Below, piece after piece: positions 11,201 through 21,834 of a DNA stretch of 64,000 nucleotides (its first letter is position 1; every line of letters begins with the position of its first letter). The translations under genes were made by a program, and so were the position numbers. The stretch comes from Hyaloscypha bicolor E (taxonomy: Eukaryota > Ascomycota > Leotiomycetes > Helotiales > Hyaloscyphaceae), in the NCBI RefSeq assembly GCF_002865645.1, contig NW_020194626.1, forward strand, positions 124,001 through 188,000, given 5' to 3'. Below the pieces are notes generated by a model that did not search any database, was not told the origin of the DNA, and saw only the letters and a list, made by a program, of their open reading frames with translations.

Positions 11201-14200
11201 ACGGGAAGGAGGTGTAAGGCAAACGGTTTGTTTGGGATGTTGAACGTCGGAGTCGGGCGAATTCCCAGTCAGATGACCCCCCTATACCTTAGCGGATATC
11301 GAGTCGGGGCCGCTGACAAATAGTATTTTGAGGAGGGAAACACATCGTTTGTCGCGGAAGCCGTTTGAGACGTTACGGAGCTGCCGTCGTATTCAAGTAT
11401 CACTGGTCTTCATGCTGGTTACTTCAACCCGTCATCGTGGAGGAAACTTTCGCCTCGTCGGACCCGATAAATCCGTTTGATGCCATCTGGGTATTTGCCA
11501 CCACACGTGACTCAGCCTTCGAGGCTGAAGGGCTAGTATCCAGCAATCAAGGTTATCGATAGAAATGAGTCAAAATATGAAACACGGGACTTACACCGAT
11601 TTCCCAAAAACAAAGCAGAATGGCAATCAATGTCCCCACGGCCCCCCATCTGCCAGAATGTCTCACGAGGCTGGAATGCAGCCCTCCCGTCACTTGCGCT
11701 TGCGCTTCCATTGGCTCAATTGACGCCTCAACATCTGATGGCCCAGACATGGCTTGCACTGGACGTGTCGAGGCCAGCAAACGCACGGTCGAACGTTCCT
11801 TTTTGGGCAGAAACAACGGGCAGAATTTTCAATGCCCACCACCACCACCATCATGAATTGCGTCGCACACATTATTTTTTGAATTATGGAACTTTCGTGA
11901 CTCTGGAGCAGAAAACAGTCATACACAGCACATGATATTACGTCGCATTGCAGCGACTGCGCCTGCTGTGCAACGACACGTATGGGACTGGGTCTTTCAC
12001 CGCTTGGAGTGCATGTTGGAAGGTACTGCAGAGGTACCCGTCCGGCCCGCATTGAACCTTTTTTCCAAGGTGGCTGTCGATGGGCAGCAGTAGCCCGCTA
12101 TCCGGCTGCATGCGCTTGATGCTCTAGCCAGTTGCATGTCCTGCAGGCTGCAGCGGGATGGAGCGCTCGCCATGCAGTGGTGGATGCGGGAATCTGCTTG
12201 GTCGGCGCCAGGGTGCTCTTTGTGTTGGTTCAAGCCTGGCTCTGTACAACGTGGTGCGGACAAGGGTCGTCGTCCACTCACCGAGCACGTCGCAGGTCAT
12301 GCATATATGGCTTCCCACTTAGCGTGCGCAAAAGGGGCTATCTCGATGCAAACTAGGTGAGGACTGAGGAGTCAATTGATGGTGTTTTGGCCAGAGAAGA
12401 AGGAACAAAGGGCAGAGTCGGTGAGCAGCCATGAACAACCAACATGACTCAGTTGGCTCGGTGCGCGGGAGGCATTTGCGTTTGGAATGGGCAGGTGAAA
12501 ACTCTGCAAATTGAGGCCCAGGAAAGAGCTTGAACACGAAACGGCAGAATGAAGAGTGCGGTCCCGTTTTGGGGAAAGGAGCGATGCTACCGGGCTAACT
12601 TCCCCGAGGGGGAGGTCGCGACCTCGCAGAGCATGGTTCTAGAGCGAAGATGCGGCGGATGCTTGCAATAATGGTGGTGTTTGCTGAACCTTGCTTCCGC
12701 CCAAGCATGGATGATGGTCGATGGAGCATGGCATCTTCTTGCCAAGGAAGACTCGTTGAAATGAACACGATGATCCGCTCTGCACTAGCAAGCAGCCTGG
12801 CACCGTACATGGGTTCACCATTGCGTGAACCGCTGCTCCGGGAGGAGGCACCTCTGAACCCACAGAGCCCACAGGAGGTGATTGCCCCAGCGGGGCCACA
12901 CCTTAGGGGCCGCACATTGCGTCCATCGTCTGTAACAGACGCACTCCTGCTGTTGGAACGCTGAACTCATGAGCTGATGGGGGTGCAAAGCTGGGAGAAA
13001 GGGGGGTGGGGGCTGCTTGTAGCCCAATAAAGGCATTGTGTGAACTTGGTTTGTGCGATGTGAAAAGGAATTGGCGACGCCAGGCGCGTGATTGTGGGTG
13101 ACATGGGATGCTGATGCTGGAGGTTGGGAAAGATTGGCCGAGCTGGAGGGGCGAGGGGACGAGGCGACGAGGGACCAGAGAAAGGACCGGCGTGGCAGGG
13201 ACCCCGTTCTCAGGAGGCCAGCGAGCAAGCAGCCACAGGCTGTGGATAAATGAACGGCGTTAAGAGTTGATCCCATGGTACTATGGTAGCCATCCTGGCC
13301 CCCAATATGAGTTGTAACTGGTGATAAACGGTGAGAATGCGTGAGTGAGGGTGTGCAGGCGTGATTGATTGTGATTGTGATAGAAGAGTGGAGGGTGCCG
13401 TGGTTTTGATATCTCAGTCGAGCGGCTAGGGGGGGCCAAAGAGAGCCGCGCAAGAGGGGGAGGGTGGGGAGAAGCAAGTCAGCACCAGGTGACGTCCAGC
13501 CTTCGAATCAGGATTATCAGGGGAGGCGAGATCTCCGGCGGGTGCCACCACCTTCATCATAACTGCGCTCCCCTCTCTCACATTCTTGCTCCTCCGTCTT
13601 ACAGAATATATGACCTTCCTGCTGCACCACACTCCTGCCCAGATCGTCAATTGCAGGCGCACGTAATATCTGCACTCAGTACATCTCAGTTTCACTGCCT
13701 CGTCCAAAATATCTTCATCCATCACCCCCGGCCACCCGCTCGTCGCCACCAGATGCCACTTACCTAAGATTCGGCGCCGCGGTCTAGTCCCGTCCTCGTA
13801 CTCACGTACCCGCGTTCGCCGTACCGATGCTCCAGCAGTGCAGCACGTTTTAACCGGAGAAGGCAAGGGCCCGAACCAGACTAGAGTTCGAAGGCCAGTC
13901 AGTGCTCGTTCGCTGCGCTGCGCTGCGCAATCCAACATATACATACGGCGCTGTGTCCTGTTGTTGCGTGCAGAGCGAGACCTCACTTCAGCCCAGACCA
14001 TCGCCATTTGCGATTCGTCTCCCTACCTCCCAGGCCTCGTCGTTGCTGGCCACTCCGCGACTCGCCCCTTCAGCACAGGTCTTTCAATTTGTCCTCCAAA
14101 CACCAGATGACTTTGCCACGCTGAGCGCTGCGCACCACAGACGACCACAGTGACTCAGGGTCCTGACTGTTCTGAAATCTGGGACTCACTGGAGTGACTG

Positions 14201-15086
14201 GAACTCAGTCGCATCCACTCTCTGGGCCCAGCGACTCCAGGTTTATATCAGCCTCCCAAGTCCGACGAGTCGGGCCTCTCGCCGCTCGCGGGAATTGGCC
14301 AATCTTCCCCGTTGACCGTTGCCTGCGGCGTGTTGTGTGGCAGGAGATCTGTCTCTGAATAATTTCGCATCCTGGACATAATGTTGGCTTGAACCCGCTT
14401 GAGCCAGTACGTTCAGGGGTGCAGCGTGTACCGAAGCCATATGCGTCCCGTAAGGCCCCCTTCCCCTTCCCCTTCCCCTTCTCCTTGTTTCCCAGACCGC
14501 TTTTCATTTCAGCAAATGAGAAGCCTACCAGAGTCCCCCTTGTTACTAGCCCAAAAGTGGGCCTTTTTGAAATGGAATATTCTTGGAAACCCTGTGGCGC
14601 TGACCCAGCAAAGACTCACACGGCCCCTGTTCTACGCCAGCACGCACCAACTCGACAAGCGACCCGATCCGAGGGAAATTCGCACCAACTCATAAATATC
14701 TCCTCTTCCCCAACCACCCGCTATTTTCGATTTGCTTCCAACTCTTTGCCCAAACTCGATTCCAAATTGCCAGCTTCACGCTTACCAATACAACTTCGAG
14801 CCTAGATCACAGACAGATCTAGCTCCTTCGAGAACATTCTGAAGACGATTAGCATCGCCTTCCGAAATCTCCAAAGCCCCGGGTTCCCTCGACGTAGGAA
14901 AGCATTCGAAAGACCAGTTCTTGACATGTACGGATCAACGACACAGGTTTCCTCTCCCTCTCGTACCGACTACATACCACGGTGACGGGCTTGTCACACT
15001 CTCAGCGCCTCGAAATTCCGGCGCGTTGCACCTCTTTTTCCTTTTCGTTTTCCGGGTGTCATTAGACATCGCAAGAGCAGGATATT
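8280..15086. other. Gene desert upstream of the 15.1 kb gene
   Basis: Nearly 7 kb without a supported gene. Frames are short and overlap on several strands. Local features are a CAC run near 11839-11852 and a CCTTCC pyrimidine tract at about 14458-14485. The last kilobase is CT-rich and probably contains the promoter and leader of the gene at 15087. Confidence 0.5.
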
Positions 15087-16238
15087 ATGGCCTCTTACTC
15101 CTATAACACTCCACCTGGCGATCCTAGGTACTATCCCTTCAGCGCGACTCCTTCTCCGGCCGGATCTCCATCCGGAGGCGCGTACGGATACAATACGCGA
15201 CCATCACCTCGACACCACTCACGACACACATCTTCTGGAGATGCCTACGGGTACTCCCCACGCGGCGCGTTCTCGCCCAGATATAACTCCAGCGGATACT
15301 ACGCGACTGCTGCCAATGTGAGTCGAAACAAAAGTTCATGGTCTGCGCCACCGCGGTATGAGAGCAAGCGGCGAAATTCTTTCTCCCATCGAGCCTCCTA
15401 TGGGGATTCCGACGAGGATGAGTATGAATATGTAGACTATCTCGTTGATGGTGTGATCTACCGTGTGCCTGCTCACCGGTCGACAAAGACAAGTTACAAT
15501 TATCGTGGGCAAGGCACTGATCATTACTACTATTCTCAGGCCCATCAAGGATACACGTATAGGGATGAGCCCGACGTGACGCCACAGTACGAAACACCAC
15601 CAAGACAACGGCGCAAGTCGTCTTCGACACCACGACCACACACGACGCGTCCATCTTCATCACACAAGAAGACGGCGCCCGCTCCCAAGGCCACCGAGGC
15701 CGACGCGCGCAAACATCGCATTCCTGCAGGATACTCGCTCAAGAACTGGGACCCATCAGAAGAACCCATCATGCTCCTCGGCAGTGTCTTCGATGCTAAC
15801 AGCCTGGGGAAATGGATCTACGACTGGACAGTCTACCATCATGGTCCCGCGACACCCATTGCTGACATGGCAGGGGAGCTCTGGCTTCTTCTGATCCAAC
15901 TCGCGGGCAAGGTCAAGCGCGCCGAAGAATGCATGCCACGGATACGAACGACAGAGAACAGAGAAATGGTTGATGACTTCATCGAGTCAGGGGAACGACT
16001 CACGGACAAATTGAAGAAGCTTTTGAAGTCATGCGAAACGCCTATGCTGAAGGCGGGCAAGAAGCATGGAAAGGATTCGGCCCAGTTGGGCAAGAACGCA
16101 GGAACAGAGTTTGTCGACTCCATATTTGGAAGGGACCGACAGCTCGAGTCGACGGAGAAGTTCATGGCATCAATACGTCTATGGAATCTTCGATTCGACG
16201 CCAACTGCGAGGATATTTTGAGAAAACCAGGACAATAG
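15087..16238 (+). CDS. Fungal protein with disordered N-terminus and helical C-terminal domain, unknown function
   Basis: A single-exon frame of 383 residues. Residues 1-200 are low-complexity (Ser, Tyr, Pro, Gly, Arg) with an acidic patch DEDEYEYVDYLVDGVIYRV near 111-130 and basic stretches. From about 215 a compact helical domain begins (LKNWDPSEEPIMLLGSVFDA) and continues through GKWIYDWTVYHHGPATPIAD to the end, with Lys-rich amphipathic helices. This C-terminal block looks like a domain conserved in filamentous ascomycetes whose members are sometimes automatically named vegetative cell wall protein gp1. I see no signal peptide or membrane segment that supports a wall location, so I do not adopt that name. 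The start is the first ATG of the long frame (GATATTATGGCC). Confidence 0.8.
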   Translation: MASYSYNTPPGDPRYYPFSATPSPAGSPSGGAYGYNTRPSPRHHSRHTSSGDAYGYSPRGAFSPRYNSSGYYATAANVSRNKSSWSAPPRYESKRRNSFSHRASYGDSDEDEYEYVDYLVDGVIYRVPAHRSTKTSYNYRGQGTDHYYYSQAHQGYTYRDEPDVTPQYETPPRQRRKSSSTPRPHTTRPSSSHKKTAPAPKATEADARKHRIPAGYSLKNWDPSEEPIMLLGSVFDANSLGKWIYDWTVYHHGPATPIADMAGELWLLLIQLAGKVKRAEECMPRIRTTENREMVDDFIESGERLTDKLKKLLKSCETPMLKAGKKHGKDSAQLGKNAGTEFVDSIFGRDRQLESTEKFMASIRLWNLRFDANCEDILRKPGQ

Positions 16239-18591
16239 AGTCTGGAGAGAATGGAGGACGGCGGACGGCTTTTGCTTAATTTTCCGGCACCGATTTCTTA
16301 CGATACCCCACCGCTGCGATTTCTCCTTTCTGCGGTGCATTGCGTGTACGATATAAGATGGACGGCGCAAGCCCGAGCATTGGGAGGTCATAGAATCACG
16401 CATTATGGACGTTTGGTAGGCAGGAAAAGTTGGTTGGATTTGCAGTTTGATAATGAGGTCTGGTGTGCATTTTTGGGAATGATTTTCGGTTTGAATTGCG
16501 CAGATGGAATCGCAACAGACGTGACATTGTAATCGTAGCTTTTTGTTCTCGGAGGCATTTTGGGTTGCATCTCGGTTCATCTCTTGGGACACCTCTATGA
16601 TACCCTGCCCTGATACCCTCCAATAGTTTCAAATAAACATTGAGAAGATTTTTAATCCTTTGAATCATGCCTGTGACTCGCCCGTGACTCGAATGCAGCC
16701 CTATGAAACACAATCACCTTGAGACAGTACCGAATTTAGCCATGCCCTGGTACAATTGCTGGTGAGACTTGAGAATAGCATCAAAATTTCTATAACGACT
16801 AATGCTAGCCCCCCAAACCCCCTCAATGCCTCAATCCATGAACCATGATCCCACCCATCCCACCTTCGGGCCACGCTGGCTCCCACCATCCGCCCGGCAG
16901 CAAACCATCCGCCAACAATCTCGGCCCTCAAGCACATGCACACCAAACGCAATGGTTCATGCAATGCACTGCTGTGACCACCCCACAACTCTTTACGAAT
17001 AGCCCACAAATCACCAACAAATCAAGCGGTCCACCTACCCCTCACCAGGACGTCACTTGCCAATCCAGCACACCCTCGCCTGCGAAATAATAAGCACACT
17101 CTTCTAGAACCGGTGGGAAGGGGCGTGAGGACAGCCTATCCGAGATCCGCGAGCAACGGCGCGCATGGCGCTCACCGCATCTCGGTGCGCCATCCGAGCA
17201 AAAGGAAAGAAAGGCCAAGAGAACTGGACGCTCGTGGCAAGCACGATTCCCTTTTCTTGTCCAACAGCGAGCGACTTCGACTGCGCACCCGAACACTGGA
17301 TCTCTTTCTCTCCCTCTCTGTGTTTTCGCAACCTTCCTAGCTATGAAGGCTTGCGTAACAGAGTACAGGATCTCGGTGCCTTGCACAAAGCAACACGGGA
17401 CCCGCTTACCCCGTCCCTCTCCTCCCTCCCACTTACGAGTTGCAGCAGCACCTCGGCGCTTCTACAGCCCTCTATTAATATTATTCTCTCCGTCCAAGGT
17501 CGAGTCGACGCGTCCGTTGCGCTTCCACCTCCACACCACACCTTTCCTCGAATTCAACATCCAATCGCGAGATCCCGCCTCGCTGGCCACTGGTGGGTAA
17601 TACCACACCTGCTCGTCCTACGGCGCATCATTCATCGTCGACGTTGGATATTCTGCTGACACGCCTCGTGCATTGAACCCCTACTCGATTGCGCACATAT
17701 TCCCTTCTTCCAGCCTTTGCCAGGATGTTCTTGCTTGCCCTCTCCCCTCCTCCAAGCACATCGTGTCTCTATTCCTGTCCCAAGAAAACTGCCGGGCACT
17801 ATAAGCTGCATGAGGCAGTGCCTCTCTCAAGCTGACCGTGCCGCGAAAACGCGCAAACAATTAATTAATCAACCAATAAATATATATCTCTGCATCCCGA
17901 TCCGGTAGTTGGTGAGACGTTGGAGTTTGCAGTGAGCTGGGGTTATTTTTAAATATTTCAGCCACCCGAGACGAGACGAGACAGTCTTCGGGGGCGCGGC
18001 CGAACCGGGGCCATTCATTACAAACCTCACTCCACCAACACAAATTCTCAGCCTCACTCCTACTACAATCCTTTTCATCCCATACGTATGCGTATCGATA
18101 ACTAACCAACACCCCTTATCCGCTGCTATCAGGTCGATCCCTCGACCTGCATGCCAAGCACGGCGGCTCCAGCCCTACGCCCTACCATCCACCCCCCCTG
18201 ACGTTCGAGGCGTTTGGCGCGCGGCTTTCGACACCTCGGACCAAGTGACGGACCTGCAGCAGTCTGGTCGCCTCACGCTCCACACTGGCTATCGCAACGA
18301 GAGAGCGTCTGCAAGGCTATTGTATTTCCGCGAGGAGGCCGTCCTGTCGGCGCGTCTCGGGGGCGACGGCGAGGCTGCAGGGCGTACTCGGTGTCCAGGG
18401 TGCAGAGAAATTGTGGGGCGGGGGCTGAAAGTCTGGTCTGCCTTGGAGAGAAGGGCAACCTCTGGTTTGAACGAGGCTGCGGCAAGCTACCCTCTAGGTA
18501 CTTGAGGCTGCGACAGGGTGGTTAGGTTAAGAGGTGGAAAGAAAGAAGAGAAGAAAAGGGGAAGGGGAGGAAAGGGAACGGGGGGAAGAAG
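16239..18591. other. Intergenic, no gene seen
   Basis: This is the 3' flank of the preceding gene followed by CT-rich DNA (17250-17800) and the G/A-rich leader of the methyltransferase (18530-18590). Several frames of 60-160 codons overlap on both strands without recognisable content. Confidence 0.45.
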
Positions 18592-19785
18592 ATGTATTAT
18601 ATCCGCTTCTTGAAAAGTCCGAGGATTATAGGCAGGGGGAATGAGAAGGCTTTTGGGGCCAAAATCACAATCACCACGGATCTCGGGGAGAGTTTTCTTG
18701 CCGCTGATCTTGGGATTTGTGTTGATGTTGTCGAGGAAGATGGGGAGAGTATTCTTGGGCCGGCGGGAAGGGAGTATGTTTGGAAAGGCCGGGAGGGGAT
18801 GAGGAGTTTGGAGGTTAGTTTGCCAATGAGGAAGGTTAGGAAGGTGGAGAGGGTGAGGATGGTTGTCGCTGCCAAGGGGGAGGCGTATGTTGATAGCTTT
18901 GAGAGCGTTTTGGGGATTGGGGAAAAGAAAGAGGGAATTTTGGGTGGAGTGGTGACGGTCAGGAGTATGGAGATCGATGGCTACACCGGATATCCCATAG
19001 GAACAGGATTGGCAGAAAGAGTCTTCAGCTCCAGTATCAGGAACGGTTTAACGGAGATACATATCTGGGAAGAAACAGGGGAATCTATAGCAAGACATGT
19101 CTGGTATGCTTGAACGGACAGGTACGTCCTTCTCTCCCTCACTAACAACATAAATAGGGACGCTGGCCTCGTATTATCATCCTACATCGCATCTCTCCCT
19201 CATATCACTGATTCACCATTACCCCGCCTCCCCATACTAGAATCCGCCCTGTCATCACCCTCGCTCAACATCCTTGAGCTCGGCGCCGGCTGCGGCATAG
19301 TCGGCATAACCATCCTACACACGCTCCCCTCCCCAACCCACATTCTTCTCACTGATCTCCCAGAAGCCACCGAGATCCTCTCACGCAACACATCTGCACC
19401 AGTCCTAGATCTCAGCCCCTCCACTACCTCCAAAATCTCCCATCAAGTCCTCGACTGGTCCCTTCCACTCCCCTCCAACGTCGCAGCGACGAAATGGGAC
19501 ATCGTGTTTGTTGCGGATTGCACGTATAATCCTGACGTGGTCCCGGATCTGGTTAAGACGTTGGGCAGGGTTGCGGATGGGAATCGCGAGGGGAAGGTCG
19601 TGGTGGCGATGAAGGTTAGGCATGAGAGTGAGCTGGTGTTCTTCGATCTCATGAAAGAGAGGGGCTTTGTGGTCAACGAGAAAGGTATCGTGCCGTTGCC
19701 GGTGCTGGGCGGCGAGGACCAGGAAATCGAAGTCTTCGTTTTTGGCTGTGGTGGTGAAGTACCGATATTACAGAAGGTAGGGTAG
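18592..19785 (+). CDS. Class I SAM-dependent protein (lysine) methyltransferase, PF10294 type
   Basis: Exons 18592-19103 and 19158-19785 join in phase (intron GTATGC...AATAG) into 379 residues. The C-terminal half is a seven-beta-strand methyltransferase: motif I LELGAGCGIVG at about 210-220 binds S-adenosylmethionine, and DIVFVADCTYNPDVV at about 284-298 is the D..Y-type motif of the lysine methyltransferase group that also contains METTL21, FAM86 and yeast Efm enzymes. The N-terminal 170 residues (MYYIRFLKSPRII start) form an additional region often found in fungal members. The protein substrate cannot be inferred; an S. pombe Rrg1-like protein is one possibility. The start is chosen because MYYIRFLK directly follows a purine-rich leader and upstream sequence has no better ATG in frame. 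Confidence 0.88.
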
Positions 19786-20522
19786 ATAGATTTCTGAATA
19801 AAGTTTTTAAATAGTGGCCAGTGGCGTTTCGTTTGTTGCTGTCAGCTTTGGTTGTTGATCTTGAATTATTTGCAGCGAGTTTGCATTTGAATATGACTTC
19901 GTTCCTGCGTGGCCTTTGCAACGTCTTTGGACATATTAACGTGCTGAAGAGGCTGGACCGTTGTGGTGCTCAGTGCCTCAGACGGCCTGATGCTGGCTTT
20001 CAAGCATAGTCCACCTGAATCGAAATCTTCAATGTCTCGCAGGCAATGAAGCAATCAGCTCAATCCCGGAATTGGAGGAAGATCTTGAAGTACAAAGTTT
20101 CCAGAACGTTCAACTGGCACTCCTGCGTTGGTGGAAGGCCTCTATATCCGTGACTTTCATACGACGCCTTTGCCTTCTGTTGTCAAGCTGCGTAATCATG
20201 CTAAGGATACATGTTCCTGCATTGCTGCCTGCCGTACGTATGCAGTTTCAGAACTGGAAGAGCGTCCCTTGGGCATTCGATATGCGGCAGAAGCAGAGTT
20301 GGACTGCCAGACGTGATGCCACCAGAGCAGGCACTCCCCCATCTTTCTCAACTCCTGGTTCATGATGGCATGAAAGCGTAGAAGGTGCACAGGACGTTGT
20401 TTTATTGGAGACTGAGAGCGCGAGACTCTGTGGACGGTGATGTTCAAAGTCCCCATGTGTGCAATGACGAGGCATGCTACATTATCCTTGGATAAGTTGA
20501 ACGAATGAGTCCTGACTTCTAA
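19786..20522. other. Intergenic, no gene seen
   Basis: Short overlapping frames only. Nothing recognisable. Confidence 0.4.
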
Positions 20523-21212
20523 AGACGCTTCGATGATCCAATTTATACAAACACGAAGAAGGCGGCAGTCGACGAATCTTCCGATACCTCAGCCGACAAT
20601 CCGCCAGTTGCGAAGTCGAAGTCCGACAGAAACAAGGTTAATTCCAAAGGCAAGGCTAAGGAGATCGACACGTCCTCTACGAAGAACGATGAAGGCGTCG
20701 ACGTTCGACGTTCTCAGCGCGGAACCAAGGACACCAAGATGGAGCAATCGTCTAATGAGTCCGACCGTACCCAAGGAAAAGCACCGCTAAAGAAGGGCCA
20801 ATTGGCGGCACCTTCGTGGAGCCGTGCATACCGTCGTGCGTCAGACGCGATAAAGGCAGGCGTATCTCCCCAGGAAGACGATCTTCGCAAGCTTCTGAAA
20901 TATATGGGAGGCGACTTCACGACGTCATGGAAGCGTAAGATGCAGAAATTCGACAAGAAGTATAGCAAGAAGGCAGAGAAGAGGAAGAAGGCTATTGTAA
21001 TCCCGTCCGAGTCATTATCCTTTGCATCGTCTTCCGAGTCGGATTCCGAACCATCCACGCCATCCCCTTATAGGCACGGAGATCCATTATTATCCAAGAA
21101 GCCAAAGCACAAGCACGACAAGCCATTCATTAATATGCTTCTGATATTCGACGAAGTTCGAATAATTCTCGATTATTACGAAGGAACTTCTGTCAAGAAA
21201 ATTAAGCGCTAA
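20523..21212 (+). CDS. Lysine/serine-rich ORF, possibly partial or a remnant
   Basis: The frame is open from 20523 (after TAA at 20520) to the stop at 21212, about 229 codons, but its first ATG is only at 20739, leaving 157 residues. The residues before that ATG (DEGVDVRRSQRGTKD and others) look as coding as those after it, so either an upstream exon or a lost start is likely. The product is charged: PSWSRAYRRASDAIKAG, WKRKMQKFDKKYSKKAEKRK and a serine/acid stretch ESDSEPSTPSP. I recognise no domain. It runs straight into strongly AT-rich DNA, which suits a truncated or decaying gene or an element fragment. Confidence 0.35.
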   Translation, partial: RRFDDPIYTNTKKAAVDESSDTSADNPPVAKSKSDRNKVNSKGKAKEIDTSSTKNDEGVDVRRSQRGTKDTKMEQSSNESDRTQGKAPLKKGQLAAPSWSRAYRRASDAIKAGVSPQEDDLRKLLKYMGGDFTTSWKRKMQKFDKKYSKKAEKRKKAIVIPSESLSFASSSESDSEPSTPSPYRHGDPLLSKKPKHKHDKPFINMLLIFDEVRIILDYYEGTSVKKIKR

Positions 21213-21834
21213 TATACTATATATCTACTATACCTATAGCATCTCGTCGCAAATTCGTTTTATTACGGATACAAGATAGCTGGTATATCCTTCCTTTGCG
21301 TCTTTAAGCACTATTATAATATTTTCATATATATACATTTTTTCCTTCGCCATAAATATCTTCGCCATTAATAAGATAAAGGTATCTGGTCATGTCTTCC
21401 ACAAGAAATTAATAACCTCGGTACGATTATACGGTCCGGACCGCTGGCGCTAATATTTCCATAATTGGCTAGAACTGGATAGTTATTTCTCTGGGATTTC
21501 GGGTTATTTCCTTTGTCTTTAACTACCCCAATATACACATTTTCCTTTCTCTTTATACTACCCATTGAGCACGTTTTCCTTTGTCTTATTATTTGTTCGC
21601 ACGAGAACGTGTAAAATTCTCAAGGGTGGCATTTTTTGGGAAGATGGAAGGTGAATAATGACATAATCATTATTACTAGAACTAGAATCCCTATAGAACG
21701 AATACAATCATCTTTGAACACACCCACAATTCTCACAAATGGTGGCACTTTAGATACTCTAATCTGAAGGTATCAGGTCATGATTCCATTATTCCATCTC
21801 ATGAGGAACATTCAGATATGACGTACGGAAATCG
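21213..21834. other. AT-rich intergenic tract
   Basis: TATA/ATAT-rich sequence (for example 21214-21360) of clearly lower GC than its flanks. It contains no gene. It may be a decayed repeat or simply the 3' flanks of the two converging genes. Confidence 0.5.

Noticed and set aside
12815..13477. 220-codon minus-strand open frame
   Set aside because: It is rich in Ser, His and Pro with no coherent block, and overlaps other long frames on both strands in GC-rich DNA.
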